Shown: positions 53,701 to 61,781 of the stretch, one piece after another
Numbering within the stretch: the first letter of the stretch is position 1
Layout of the letters: every line of letters begins with the position of its first letter
Origin: Stenotrophomonas sp. UBA2629
Lineage (GTDB): Bacteria > Pseudomonadota > Gammaproteobacteria > Xanthomonadales > Xanthomonadaceae
Assembly: GCA_002359895.1 (NCBI GenBank)
Contig: DEOB01000008.1
Coordinates: forward strand, 147,928 to 211,927
Reading direction: 5' to 3'
Length of the DNA: 64,000 bases
Translations under genes and position numbers: made by a program
The notes under the pieces: model-generated
Databases searched by the model: none
What the model saw: only the letters and a program-made list of their open reading frames with translations
Told to the model about the DNA's origin: nothing

Positions 53701-56700
53701 AAGGTGTGGCGTGATACCGATAACGACGGTGTCATTGATCCGGGTGAAAAGGGCATTGCCAACGTCGAGCTGGAACTGACCGGTATCGATATCAATGGCG
53801 CTCCGATCACCCCGGTGACCGTCACCACCGACGCCGATGGCAATTATTCCTTCCTGAATCTGCCGCCGGGCACCTACAAGGTGGTGGAGAAGCAGCAGCC
53901 GGCCGGCACCCATGACGGCAAGACCAAGCCGGGCAACATCGGTGGTACGTCGATGGGCAACGGTTCGGTTGAAGGCAGCGCCACCGCGCAGAATCCGTCG
54001 TTCATCGACACGATCACCGTGGCCGTCGGCCAGGTGTCGGTTGACAACAACTTCGGCGAAATCCCGGTGGGCAGCATCGCCGGCTTTGTCTACAACGACA
54101 GCAACGATGACGGCATCAAGCAGAGTGGCGAAGGCGGCTTTGCGCTGGTCGATGTGGTGCTCACCGGCACCGATGACTTGGGCAATGCCATCAACCTGAC
54201 GACCAAGACCGACGTCAACGGCCACTACGTGTTCGAGAACCTGCGTCCGGGCACCTATGTGGTGACCGAGCCGACGCAGCCGGCCGAGACGCTCAATGGC
54301 CTGACCACCGCTGGCACCATTGAAGGTGTGCGTATCAATGCCAAGACCACCGGCAAGGAAACCACGCCTTCGGTGATCGACGGCATTGTGCTCAAGCCGG
54401 GTAATGACTCCATCGACAACAACTTCGGTGAGATCGGCGATTCGCCGGACATGCTGGTGAGCAAGTCGTCCAACACGGTGAAGTTCACCGTCAACAACGT
54501 GGCCTCGTACACCATCCGTGTGCGCAACGGCGGCCAGCAGGCATCCAAGGGCGAGTACACCGTCAAGGACCGCTTGCCGGTGGGCCTGAACCTGGCGGAA
54601 GTTCCGTCGGGCAATGGCTGGACCTGCTCCGGCGCGGTGGGCGGCAATCGTTTTGAATGCCGCAGTTCGGAAGTGCTCAACGCGGGTGTGACCTCAACCT
54701 CGGACATCACCGTCAAGGTCAACGTCACCGCCGAGGCGGCACAGGCCGGTACCGTCAACAATGCCGTGCTGGTGGAAGGCGGCGGCGAAAACGAGTTCCG
54801 TACCCCGACCCCGGCCGAAGAAGCGGCGTTTGAAGGCGATGTCACCACCTTGCCGGTGTGCGATACCGCCATCACCCAGAACGTCTGCCGCGTGCCCAAC
54901 GAAGTGCAGCTGGCTGCGTCGGTCGGCGGCACCGTGTGGTTCGACATCGGTAGCGATGACCGCCGTCTGGATGGCGGCGACGAGCGCCTGCAGTCGTGGA
55001 TCGTGGAGTTGATCGACTCCATCACCGGCGTTGTGAGCCAGCACACCACCACCGCTGTGGATGGCAGCTACCGCTTCAGCGACGTGGTGCCGGGCATCCG
55101 CTGGAACCTGCAGTTCCGCGACCCCAGCTCGGGTGTGTTGTGGGCATGGCCGGTCAACCAGGAAACCGCCGGCGGCATGGGCGTGGCCTGTGATTCGCCG
55201 CGTGCGATCACTGACTCCACCACCAGTGCCTGCCGTGTCACCGAGAACGGCACCAGCCAGCTGCAGGTCGTGCTTGAAGCCGGCCAGCATCTGCCGCAGC
55301 AGAGCCTGCCGGTGGATCCGTCGGGCCTGGTGTACGACGCCGTCACCCGTGATCCGGTGCCGGGCTCCATCGTCACCCTGACCCCGGTGGGCGTGTGCAA
55401 CGGCTATGACCCGATGACCGCCATCCTCAACGCTGCAGCCGGTGGCTACCGCGTGGAAGGCAATGCGGTGTCCATGACCGTGGGCAACAACGGCTATTAC
55501 CAGTTCATGTTTGGCCCGGCCGCGCCGGCACGTTGCGAGTTCCAGCTGACGGTGACCCCGCCGGGTGGCTACAAGTTCGTGTCGACCCTGATCACCCCGC
55601 AGGACGGTTCGCTGTCGCCGCTGGGTGATGCAGGCAGCAGCCACCTGGTACAGCCGCAGGCCGGCGCACCGACCGGTGCGGTGGGTACGCCGACGCAGTA
55701 CTGGCTGACTCTGTTTGCCGGTTCGTCCACCGCAGGCATCGTGCACAACCACATCCCGCTGGATACGGCTGAAGCCACCGGCCTGGTCATCACCAAGACC
55801 GGTGACCGCCAGACCGCGGAAATCGGTGACACCGTGCAGTACACCATCACCGTGCGGCAGACCGCCGGCAGTGCGATGGCGACGTTGAACATCGTCGATA
55901 CGCTGCCGCGTGGCTTCACCTACATCGACGGTACCGCCCGCGTGGGTGGCCGTGCGCTGGAAGAGCCGTTCGGCAAGCCGGGCCCGCGTCTGGGCTTCAA
56001 CCTGGGCCCGATCAACGTCGGCCAGCAGCTGGCGCTTACCTACCGCGTGCGTGTGGGCGTGGGTGCGCAGCAGGGTGATGGCATCAACCGCGCCCAAGCG
56101 CATGGCTGCTCGATTGATGGGGGCTGTATCGACCCCAACACGCTGACGCCAGTGCCGGGAGCGGTGCCGTCCAACCGTGCCGAGTACCGCGTGCGCGTCA
56201 CCGGTGGTGTGTTCACCGAGGAAGCCTGTGTGCTGGGCAAGGTGTTTGTGGACTGCAACAACAACCACCTGCAGGACGAGGAAGAGCTGGGTATCCCGGG
56301 CGTGCGTCTGTACTTCTCCAACGGCACCTGGGTGATCTCCGATTCGGAAGGCAAGTACAGCTACTGCGGCCTGACCCCGCAGAGCCACACCTTGAAGGTG
56401 GATCCGTCCACCCTGCCGGCCGGCTCGCGCCTGACCACCAGCAGCAACCGCAACCTGGGTGATGCCGACAGCCTGTTCCTGGACCTGAAGAACGGCGAGC
56501 TGCATCGCGCCGACTTCATCGAAGGCAGCTGCTCCAACCCGCTGCTGGAGCAGGTGAAGGCCCGTCGTACCCAAGGTGAGGTGCGCGCGCCGGAAACCGA
56601 AACCGGCCAGTCGCAGCTGCGTTTTGAAAGCAAGCCCAGCCGTGCGCCGCAACAGGCCACGGACTCGGCCAACCAGAGACCGATCGTGCATCCGCGACCC

Positions 56701-56742
56701 AACCCACCCTCGGCCGCCGCTTCGCAGGAGGTGCAGCCATGA
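47770..56742 (+). CDS. Giant secreted surface protein with DUF11 and SdrD/Cna-B-like repeats
   Basis: About 2,990 residues from the GTG at 47770, which gives MKNQFEQCKAIGGYVSVAK and a long signal peptide ending APVTAMAGD; a TTG at 47674 is in frame but gives no signal. Residues about 50-1320 hold eight DUF11 modules (pattern VDLxxxKxxPxxxxxGxxxxYTIxVxNxGPSxA), several with a Cys pair. About 1325-2220 holds seven SdrD/Cna-B-like modules, each with a Ca-type loop DxNxNGxxDxGE, a DGxYxFxNLxPGTY block and NNFGE. DUF11, SdrD-like and carboxypeptidase-regulatory-like modules alternate from 2222 to 2905, then a polar, Pro-rich tail of 85 residues. No LPxTG, no barrel and no type I secretion repeats are seen. 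The stop overlaps the next gene by four bases. An adhesin or fibre role is inferred. Confidence 0.88.
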   Translation: MKNQFEQCKAIGGYVSVAKQQPRGLRKRISQTLAAMTLAWMAPVTAMAGDLLLNITDTGSDPSPAGAVIKYQVEVANSDVDSVVGGAVVFDLPLNSTLSKVTGLTGCTASSTNPVRVTCLLPEMKTDEPLTFGLEVDTSDISGATTQDVSLYGAVGYADQLNTITGPVEGIEPVFGQPTPPFYGDDVNANNNWQKEDTKLVRSTDLRMEKQGPSTIIGGGIATYTITVHNDGPSPSTGFTVVDALSGPTYVAGSFAGSNWAFNDATMTATYNGPAIPAGGSATFTLRAKVNAATGTVENLAVVEPSTDTSQPRESNPSNNNDTATTIVTAGADMTISKRLKAAPAVAGEKTTFQIQINNAGPSPALNPSWEDTLPAGFTLTTPLPVVPGWTCAALDSNTRIKCDYTGSLAVGAVVDFEFDALVPTSGSNSNGNVLNTAEVSSQTDDPDLSNNEGSVTFPVVSNGVDLALSKSKNPKLISVWDGNGDDSESRMTSRIEVLNDGPRDATDKVQVVDTLAAGEEYVEGGNTGEWLCTVAPSPWTQSGSNQVVTCDLDPSRYPLPPGQKTPELKIITRARAPNLDMKNEACTGGSGGSLVPGTSADNATIQFGDTDPTNNCAGDGTRTTLDRVDLEIAKRTNGPGSSDNVLLVNQNVLTYTLSVTNKQLTAGTSVRASGIIVSDTIPGYVAASDIGNVTVPGTTITAVTTPRNWPCTINEGSVICRSGTDGLDPGDSEDITITVTRPLFDSSVQTITGSCGVGAPATNAYCNTASVAVDPAVATSIAETITANNEAKDWVTIERQANMRTLSKAVSNNGVGQIGVNSEYKITYYNDGPSAVPAVIFRDVLTIPAGDPGFVLVSASRTGNGAKACTVDQVDPAINQNPNAGGGTSYGNPTGADLQMSIACTPLDMAHRQNEVMTVVIRPNRHPSAPAGRSFHDVGEFTISGGATGPTWNFNTDTSSADDTKTGELTFTQELATLVINKIDRGVEGEPNFGGVDPLGYDGLTPANNVLTYRISVNNLGPSVASNVTLDDTFRAPAGNKVEFIGMAGGTVAAPPVDAAYAVSNCTVVSGSPIFTGTGISPGDAGLQVNCNVPGAGFGANDALGVLNAGATSYVFMRYRYLDAPAASGDTVRNSVTTQADEAAPQSTSQETTVRTRVDLAVVKSVHTAVPAADPDTAVPATATEVTVWQPFYWVMNAVNNGPGASLSRDRSPTSQEQGTGTVITDTLPAGTELIGNVTWQKKGPLQNQTTPNGTGTCTVSGLKITCNVGDVTATGKVRVVAQVRHKTWPTGGKVKNVTEVATEQVDSVTSNNKDEEEISFARSSLAGVVYEDRLRTAGQGGNRQSATDEPGIEQVVVRLSGTDLYGNVLTSGSTGATVNYIEVKTSADGSFLFENLPPSDTAGYTVTQVQPAGYLDSPDTVPVAPAAGAASLGGTYNGSVIYSGITVGAKDVGIHYDFPEVRVPSLSGVVYVDVDRNNTYGGTDTLIDGAVVELLDASNPATVLDTRTTANGGAYKFENLDPFKVYTLREALPDGYANRPNAVNKGKIGGVLCAIGCTAGNGVSPDPATTSRISDIDLSSGQDGTEFNFGEDATTSLSGKVFLDSNDNNIVDSGELGIKDVIVTLYVLDANGTTYVQVGNTFTTSSNGEYLFTGLTVGETYRIVETQPNGLDDNTAEKNKAEPNVIIVPVLDPAGSSGHNFGEVAARISGRVYLDENNQNGYEAGEPGLPLIHLALTHADGSAVMDVFGNPVAAATSANDGTYRFDNLLAGDYTVTEVEQPTYQLRGVTVTTFNGRTDAGSVTAGTPGTASSQKTVPSTISSIALQAGANSPDNNFGEILPVSVSGVVFFDINNNGAQDAPNDLGIGSVDIRLTGTDDLGEAVDKTLATNADGTFNFEGLRPGTYTLIEPEQPTGTAQGQTTAGQLDSSSASSGTASNGASPESSKIATIDLTLPGDISSNNLFAEIPTNSGIMGKVWRDTDNDGVIDPGEKGIANVELELTGIDINGAPITPVTVTTDADGNYSFLNLPPGTYKVVEKQQPAGTHDGKTKPGNIGGTSMGNGSVEGSATAQNPSFIDTITVAVGQVSVDNNFGEIPVGSIAGFVYNDSNDDGIKQSGEGGFALVDVVLTGTDDLGNAINLTTKTDVNGHYVFENLRPGTYVVTEPTQPAETLNGLTTAGTIEGVRINAKTTGKETTPSVIDGIVLKPGNDSIDNNFGEIGDSPDMLVSKSSNTVKFTVNNVASYTIRVRNGGQQASKGEYTVKDRLPVGLNLAEVPSGNGWTCSGAVGGNRFECRSSEVLNAGVTSTSDITVKVNVTAEAAQAGTVNNAVLVEGGGENEFRTPTPAEEAAFEGDVTTLPVCDTAITQNVCRVPNEVQLAASVGGTVWFDIGSDDRRLDGGDERLQSWIVELIDSITGVVSQHTTTAVDGSYRFSDVVPGIRWNLQFRDPSSGVLWAWPVNQETAGGMGVACDSPRAITDSTTSACRVTENGTSQLQVVLEAGQHLPQQSLPVDPSGLVYDAVTRDPVPGSIVTLTPVGVCNGYDPMTAILNAAAGGYRVEGNAVSMTVGNNGYYQFMFGPAAPARCEFQLTVTPPGGYKFVSTLITPQDGSLSPLGDAGSSHLVQPQAGAPTGAVGTPTQYWLTLFAGSSTAGIVHNHIPLDTAEATGLVITKTGDRQTAEIGDTVQYTITVRQTAGSAMATLNIVDTLPRGFTYIDGTARVGGRALEEPFGKPGPRLGFNLGPINVGQQLALTYRVRVGVGAQQGDGINRAQAHGCSIDGGCIDPNTLTPVPGAVPSNRAEYRVRVTGGVFTEEACVLGKVFVDCNNNHLQDEEELGIPGVRLYFSNGTWVISDSEGKYSYCGLTPQSHTLKVDPSTLPAGSRLTTSSNRNLGDADSLFLDLKNGELHRADFIEGSCSNPLLEQVKARRTQGEVRAPETETGQSQLRFESKPSRAPQQATDSANQRPIVHPRPNPPSAAASQEVQP

Positions 56743-59700
56743 ACCGCGCCTCCCTGCGTACCATGCCGCGCATGAGCCTGCTGGCCTGTGCGCTGGCCAC
56801 CGCGTCGCTGCCGGCGATGGCCCAGAACGTGGGCACCAGCACCCGCTTCACGCCGGTGCTGGGTGATGCAAGCACGTTGTATCCGCGCTCGCTGGTCACC
56901 ACCGATACGCCGCCGGAAGTCGTCGCTGCCCGTTCGGGCGAGGCCGACTACAGCCTCAATGTCGGTGTGGACCGGATATCGGTGGAAGTGGACCGCGATG
57001 GCGTGCCGGCCGATGGCCAGACGCCGGTGCACATCACCCTGCGTCTGCTGGGTGCAGACGGCAAGCCGCTGGTCGGCAAGAGCTACGTCACCATCGAGAA
57101 CAGCGGTGGCCGCATCCGTCTGCCGGGTTCGCGTACCGACGAGTTCGGCCCCGGCGCGGCGGACACCGACAAGGTGATGCCGGGCGTGCAGGTGGAAGTT
57201 GAAAACGGCCTGGCCGAGTTCGACCTGATTGCTCCGCACGATCCGCAGGACGTTCTGCTGCGCATCACCTCGGGCAACCAGACTGCCGAAGGCACCATCG
57301 GCTTCCTGCCGGAAATGCGCGAGCTGCTGGCGACCGGCCTGATCGAAGGCATCGTCAACTTCCGCAACAAATCCAATGCCGGGCTGGTTTCGCCCGTGCA
57401 GCACCACGACGCGTTCGACCGCGATATCCGTCGCTGGGAGAAACAGTTCAACAACGGCAAGGCCAACGCATCGGCGCGTACCGCGTTCTTCGTCAAGGGC
57501 CAGATCAAGGGTGAGTACCTGCTCACCGCGGCCTACGATTCGGACAAGGACGTGCGCGGCCGCCTGCTGCGTGACATCCAGCCGGAAGAGTTCTACCCGG
57601 TGTACGGCGACTCCTCGCTGCGTGGCTTTGATGCACGCTCGGCCGAGCGCCTGTACGTGCGTGTGGACAACAAGCGCAGCTACCTGCTGTACGGTGATTT
57701 CCAGACCGGCGACACGCTGGCCACCACCAGCGGCATCGGCGGCAGCGGCCCCATCCCACAGCGCATTCTGAGCACCTACAACCGTACCGCCACCGGCCTT
57801 GGCTGGCACTTTGAAAGCGAGCGCGTGCGTACCAACGTGTTCGCCATCGAAGACTCGCTGCGGCAGATCATCGAAGAGTTCCGCAGCCAGGGCAGTGGCC
57901 CGTATGCGCTGCGCAACAACGCGGTGCTGGAAGGCAGCGAGCGCGTCGAGATGATCGTGCGCGACCGCAACCAGCCCACCCGCATCGTCTCGGTCAAGCC
58001 GTTGGCGCGTTTGGTGGACTACAGCTTCGAGCCGTTCTCCGGGCGCATCCTGCTCAACCAGTTCCTGCCGTCATTCGACAGCGACCTCAACCCGGTCTCG
58101 CTGCGCATCACCTATGAACTGGACCAGCAGACCGAGAAGTTCTGGGTGGTCGGCGCCGATGGCCAGTTCAAGCTGACCGACAAGTTGGAAGTAGGTGCGT
58201 CTGCGGTGGAAGACCGCAACCCCTATGCCGAATTCAAGATGGGCAGCGTCAACGCCGGTTATCGCTTTGGTGCCAACACCATGCTGGTGGCCGAGTTCGC
58301 CCGCACCCGCAGCGAGGTCAACACCAACTCGCTCAACCAGGTGACTTCGCAGGGCTTGAAGGATGTCAGCGGCGAAGTGGAAGGCGATGCATGGCGCGTG
58401 GAGTTCGCCCATGACGGTGCCAAGTTCGACGCCCGCCTGTTTGCCGCGCGTACCGACCCGGAGTTCAACAACGCCGCATCGCCGCTGTACGGTGGCCGTG
58501 GCGAATACAGCGCACGCATGGCCTACGCCGTGGGCCCGCGCCTTGAACTGTATGTGGAAGGCCTGCGCAGCGAAGACCGCAACCCGGATGGCGGCAAGCG
58601 TGATGCCGGCGGTGCCGGCGTGCGCATCGGTGCCACCGAGCGTCTGACCGTGGACTTCGGCCTGCGCAGCATCCGCGAAACCATCGGCGTCACTTCGCCG
58701 TGGTCCTCGGGCGCACCGTTCGGCCAGACCGGCGGCCTCACCGGTGGTTTCGCCACCGGCGGTGGTGGCGGCGCACTGGGCTACGGCCAGCAGGCGCTGG
58801 ACCCGGCCACCGGCCTGATGGTCATCAACGGCTCCTCCAGCGGCAGCCCGATCACCAGCGACCTGCCGATCGGCACCAAGCTGGAATCGGACAGCGCCCG
58901 CATCGGCTTGGGCTACCGCTTCAATGACAAGTTCAGCGGCGGCGCCGAGTACGAGCAGAGCGTCAGTGGTGAAGACCGCAACCGCGTTGCCGCAGGCGTG
59001 GACTACCAGGTGTTCGAGCGCAGCCGCGTGTACGGTCGTTATGAACGCCAGACCGGCCTGACCAGTGCTTACGGCATCACCACCACCGACCGCGAGGCCG
59101 ATGCGCTGGTGTTCGGTATCGACAGCAGCTACATCCGCGACACGCAGGCGTTCTCCGAATACCGCATGCGTGACTCGGTCAGTGGCCGTGATGTGCAGGC
59201 CGCTTCCGGTATCCGCAACAACTGGGACATCGCGCAGGGCCTGCGCTTAAGCAGCTCCATCGAGCGGGTCAACGTGGTGGCCGGTGATACCGGCGACAGC
59301 ACCGGCCTGGCATTGGCGTTGGACTACAGCGCCAACCCGTTGTGGCGCGGCGCCATCCGTGGCGAGCACCGCATCTCCGAGGACGTGCCGGGCACCACCG
59401 CCAACGAGGCCTTCAACACCACGCTGCTGCAGTTCATGCTGGCACGCAAGTTGAGCCGCGACTGGACCCTGCTGGGCCGCAACTACCTGTTGGCCACCAA
59501 CTACGAAGACCGTGGTGACGTGCTGCAGGACCGCTTCCAGCTCGGACTGGCTTACCGCGACACCGACCGCAACCGGATCAACGCCCTGATGCGCTACGAG
59601 TACAAACTCGAACGCGATGAAAGCGGCCTGACCCTGCTCGACGGTGATGTGGTCAGCGGCACCAGCCAGGACGTGCGCACCCGTGCGCATATCGTCTCGG

Positions 59701-60119
59701 CCCATGCCGACTGGCACCCGTCGCGTCCGTGGTGGCTGACCGGCCGCGTCGCCGGCAAGTGGCAGCGTGACCAGTTCGCCTACAGCGACGGTGGCCGCGT
59801 CAACAGCAGCTTCAACGCCGTGCTGTTCTCCGGCCGCGTGGTGTACGACATCACCGAAAACTGGGACATCGGCGTGCTGGGTTCCACCTTCCGTGGTCAG
59901 TTGGGTGCCAACCAATACGCCTACGGTCTGGAAGTAGGCCGCCTGTTGCGCCAGAACCTGTGGTTGTCGGCCGGCTACAACTGGACCGGCTTCGAGGGTG
60001 ATAGCGACCTCAACGGTTACGAGTACACGCAGCAGGGCGCATTCCTGCGTCTGCGCTTCAAGTTCGATGAAGATCTTTTCCGTCGGGACCCGGTTCGCTA
60101 CCGCGATCCGGCCCGCTGA
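56739..60119 (+). CDS. Outer-membrane beta-barrel protein with N-terminal Ig-like (Big-type) domain
   Basis: A 1,126-residue protein with a perfect AGGAGG seven bases before the ATG and a signal peptide ending PAMAQ. Residues about 65-190 form an Ig-like Big_1-type domain (ISVEVDRDGVPADGQTPVHITLRL ... NGLAEFDLIAPHDPQDVLLRI). A large barrel follows from about 245 with many amphipathic strands, a conserved early block PVYGDSSLRGFDARSAERLYVRVD, a Gly-rich loop near 670 and a last strand GAFLRLRFKFDEDLF. A 12-residue basic tail (RRDPVRYRDPAR) follows the final Phe, unusual for a BAM substrate. There is no plug or TonB box. It is translationally coupled to the giant protein and probably holds or exports it. 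Confidence 0.85.
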   Translation: MNRASLRTMPRMSLLACALATASLPAMAQNVGTSTRFTPVLGDASTLYPRSLVTTDTPPEVVAARSGEADYSLNVGVDRISVEVDRDGVPADGQTPVHITLRLLGADGKPLVGKSYVTIENSGGRIRLPGSRTDEFGPGAADTDKVMPGVQVEVENGLAEFDLIAPHDPQDVLLRITSGNQTAEGTIGFLPEMRELLATGLIEGIVNFRNKSNAGLVSPVQHHDAFDRDIRRWEKQFNNGKANASARTAFFVKGQIKGEYLLTAAYDSDKDVRGRLLRDIQPEEFYPVYGDSSLRGFDARSAERLYVRVDNKRSYLLYGDFQTGDTLATTSGIGGSGPIPQRILSTYNRTATGLGWHFESERVRTNVFAIEDSLRQIIEEFRSQGSGPYALRNNAVLEGSERVEMIVRDRNQPTRIVSVKPLARLVDYSFEPFSGRILLNQFLPSFDSDLNPVSLRITYELDQQTEKFWVVGADGQFKLTDKLEVGASAVEDRNPYAEFKMGSVNAGYRFGANTMLVAEFARTRSEVNTNSLNQVTSQGLKDVSGEVEGDAWRVEFAHDGAKFDARLFAARTDPEFNNAASPLYGGRGEYSARMAYAVGPRLELYVEGLRSEDRNPDGGKRDAGGAGVRIGATERLTVDFGLRSIRETIGVTSPWSSGAPFGQTGGLTGGFATGGGGGALGYGQQALDPATGLMVINGSSSGSPITSDLPIGTKLESDSARIGLGYRFNDKFSGGAEYEQSVSGEDRNRVAAGVDYQVFERSRVYGRYERQTGLTSAYGITTTDREADALVFGIDSSYIRDTQAFSEYRMRDSVSGRDVQAASGIRNNWDIAQGLRLSSSIERVNVVAGDTGDSTGLALALDYSANPLWRGAIRGEHRISEDVPGTTANEAFNTTLLQFMLARKLSRDWTLLGRNYLLATNYEDRGDVLQDRFQLGLAYRDTDRNRINALMRYEYKLERDESGLTLLDGDVVSGTSQDVRTRAHIVSAHADWHPSRPWWLTGRVAGKWQRDQFAYSDGGRVNSSFNAVLFSGRVVYDITENWDIGVLGSTFRGQLGANQYAYGLEVGRLLRQNLWLSAGYNWTGFEGDSDLNGYEYTQQGAFLRLRFKFDEDLFRRDPVRYRDPAR

Positions 60120-60129
60120 GGACGACACC

Positions 60130-61140
60130 ATGACCCTTTCGTATCTGAAAACCCGCTCGTTCCGCACGCTGCTGGCCACTGCCGTCCTGACGGTGGTTGC
60201 CGCCGGCGCCAGCGCACAGCAGACCCAGCTCAACCCGCAGGCCAAGCGCATCAGCGATGAAGCCATCCATGCCGACCTGGAGTCCTACGAGGCTACCCAG
60301 GGCCGCATCCAGGCGCTCAACGACGGTGGCCGGCCCATCCGCGACTACCACCTGTCCAAAGCACAGTGCTGGCTGGACGTGTCCTTCCACGAATACACCC
60401 GCAACGACCGCAGCGCCTTCCCGCAGGAAGCACTGACGGAGTCGGAGAAGCTGATCGTGGACATGGAGAACGGCGTCTCGCCGATCCCCACCGACACCCC
60501 GCTGGTGAACGATGCCAAGTTCCTGCGTGGTGACCTGTGGGAGCGCCTGAAGGTCATCCACGGCACTCCGGGTTTTGCCTGCGCCTCGCAGAAAGTGGCC
60601 TGCGGTGAAGTCGAGCTGGTGCACGCCGGCAACGAGTTCAACCAGCAGCAGTGGCGCCATTCCAAGCCGTACATCCAGATCGCCGAAGACCTGGTCAACG
60701 AGGCCGAAGAAGCGGCGCGCCTGTGCGGCGTCGGCCCGGCCGCCCCGGTGGCGATCGGCCCGCTGATCGCCAACGTGTTGTTCGAGTTCGACCGCAACGG
60801 CCGCAAGGACATCCGCGCCTACTCGCTGGAAAGCGTGGACCGCGCCTTGGCGACCATCGCCAACGAAAAGCGTGAGCTGGCCGGTGTCGCCCTGGTGGGC
60901 CACGCCGACCGCATGCAGGGCAAGGGCTTTGATTACAACCAGGCCCTGTCCGAGCGCCGTGCCGAGACGGTCCGCGAAGTGCTGATCAGCAAGGGCGTAC
61001 CTGCCGACAAGATCCGCTTCGAGTACCGCGGCGACACCATGCAGGTACAGCAGTGCGAAGGCGTCAAACCACGCGCCGCACTGCTGGAATGCCTGCTGCC
61101 CAACCGCCGCGTGGAAGTACGCTTCGAGCTGGCGCAGTAA
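60130..61140 (+). CDS. OmpA-family peptidoglycan-binding protein, third gene of the surface operon
   Basis: A 336-residue protein with signal peptide (ending GASAQ). The first 200 residues are helical, with YEATQGRIQALNDGGRPIRDYHLSKAQCWLDV, and contain six cysteines. The C-terminal OmpA domain (about 215-336) has NVLFEFDRNGRKDI, the GHADRMQGKGFDYNQALSERRAETVREVL block with the diaminopimelate-binding Asp and Arg, and PNRRVEVRFE. GAGG precedes the ATG, ten bases after the barrel gene. It likely anchors the barrel or giant protein to the cell wall. A strong terminator ends the unit 43 bases later. Confidence 0.92.
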   Translation: MTLSYLKTRSFRTLLATAVLTVVAAGASAQQTQLNPQAKRISDEAIHADLESYEATQGRIQALNDGGRPIRDYHLSKAQCWLDVSFHEYTRNDRSAFPQEALTESEKLIVDMENGVSPIPTDTPLVNDAKFLRGDLWERLKVIHGTPGFACASQKVACGEVELVHAGNEFNQQQWRHSKPYIQIAEDLVNEAEEAARLCGVGPAAPVAIGPLIANVLFEFDRNGRKDIRAYSLESVDRALATIANEKRELAGVALVGHADRMQGKGFDYNQALSERRAETVREVLISKGVPADKIRFEYRGDTMQVQQCEGVKPRAALLECLLPNRRVEVRFELAQ

Positions 61141-61182
61141 GTTTCCGGAATACGCGACGCGTAGTACGTAACTGCAGCATCC

Positions 61183-61218
61183 AGAACGCCCCGGCAATGC
61201 CGGGGCGTTCTGCTTTTT
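61183..61218 (+). terminator. Strong intrinsic terminator of the giant-protein/barrel/OmpA operon
   Basis: A perfect 13-bp stem, AGAACGCCCCGGC (61183-61195) and its complement (61199-61211), with an AAT loop, followed by GCTTTTT. Confidence 0.93.
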
Positions 61219-61290
61219 GGTGTGCGGGCAGGGTGAGGTGAGTAATGGGTAGCGAGAATAGCGAAGGGCAGGCGTGCTGCAGCTTTTGGC

Positions 61291-61565
61291 TCTGCTTTGT
61301 TCTGCTTTACTCTGCTTTGCTTTGCTTTGCTTTGCTCTGCTTTGCTCTGCTTTGCTCTGCTTTGCTCTGCTTTGCTTTGCTCTGCTTTGCTTTGCTCTGC
61401 TTTGTTTTGCTTTGCTCTGCTTTGTTTTGTTTTGCTTTGCTTTGCTCGGCTTTGCTCGGCTTTGCTCGGATTTGCTCGGATTTGCTCGGATTTGCTCGGA
61501 TTTGCTCGGATTTGCTCGGATTTGCTCGGATTTGCTCGGATTTGCTCGGCTCGGCTCGGCTCGGC
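61291..61565. repeat. Pentanucleotide array of 55 in-register units
   Basis: The whole 275 bases can be cut into pentamers with no insertion or deletion. The left part (61291-61440) mixes TTTGC and TCTGC with occasional TTTGT and TTTAC. From 61441 the array becomes decamers TTTGCTCGGM: two ending C, eight identical TTTGCTCGGA (61461-61540), one ending C, then TCGGC three more times. The plus strand has almost no A. The array keeps frames open on both strands, giving low-complexity Leu/Cys/Ala- or Lys/Ser/Gln/Ala-rich translations that I do not accept as genes. It lies 220 bases before the next gene. Confidence 0.95.
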
Positions 61566-61571
61566 TTAAAT

Positions 61572-61618
61572 CCCTTCTCCCGCCCGCGGGAGAAGGTGCC
61601 CCGAAGGGGCGGATGAGG
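61572..61618. repeat. Dispersed intergenic repeat, copy 2 (intact double hairpin)
   Basis: CCTTCTCCCG (61573-61582) and CGGGAGAAGG (61587-61596) form a perfect hairpin, followed by GCCCC-gaa-GGGGC (61598-61610) and GGATGAGG. It is the reverse complement of the copy at 16224-16275. Confidence 0.75.
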
Positions 61619-61650
61619 GCAGCTCCTGCTCTGCCTGCATCAAAAGCAAC

Positions 61651-61691
61651 CCTCACCCCAACCGCTCTCCCGCAGACGGGAGAGGGGTTGG
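61651..61691. repeat. Dispersed intergenic repeat, copy 3
   Basis: CTCTCCCG (61665-61672) and CGGGAGAG (61677-61684) form a hairpin inside CCAACC ... GGTTGG. It shares the CTCCCG/CGGGAG core with copy 2, 70 bases away, and is part of the same xanthomonad-type repeat cluster. The remaining bases to 61781 contain nothing that I can name. Confidence 0.6.
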
Positions 61692-61781
61692 ATTGCTGCG
61701 CGGTTTTGGGTGGCCCTTGCAAGCCACAGCGCCCCTCCTGTGCGCGGGCTGGGGGCCCAAGACAGGCCCGCCCTCAACGGA

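Noticed and set aside
61245..61616. Plus-strand frames rich in Leu, Cys and Ala over the pentamer array
   Set aside because: All frames of a stop-free pentamer array stay open; no plausible start, signal or domain.
60058..61722. Long minus-strand open frame with Lys/Ser/Gln/Ala-rich 10-residue repeats
   Set aside because: Its repetitive half is only the translation of the pentamer array and the rest is antisense to the OmpA-family gene; no ribosome site or family similarity is seen.
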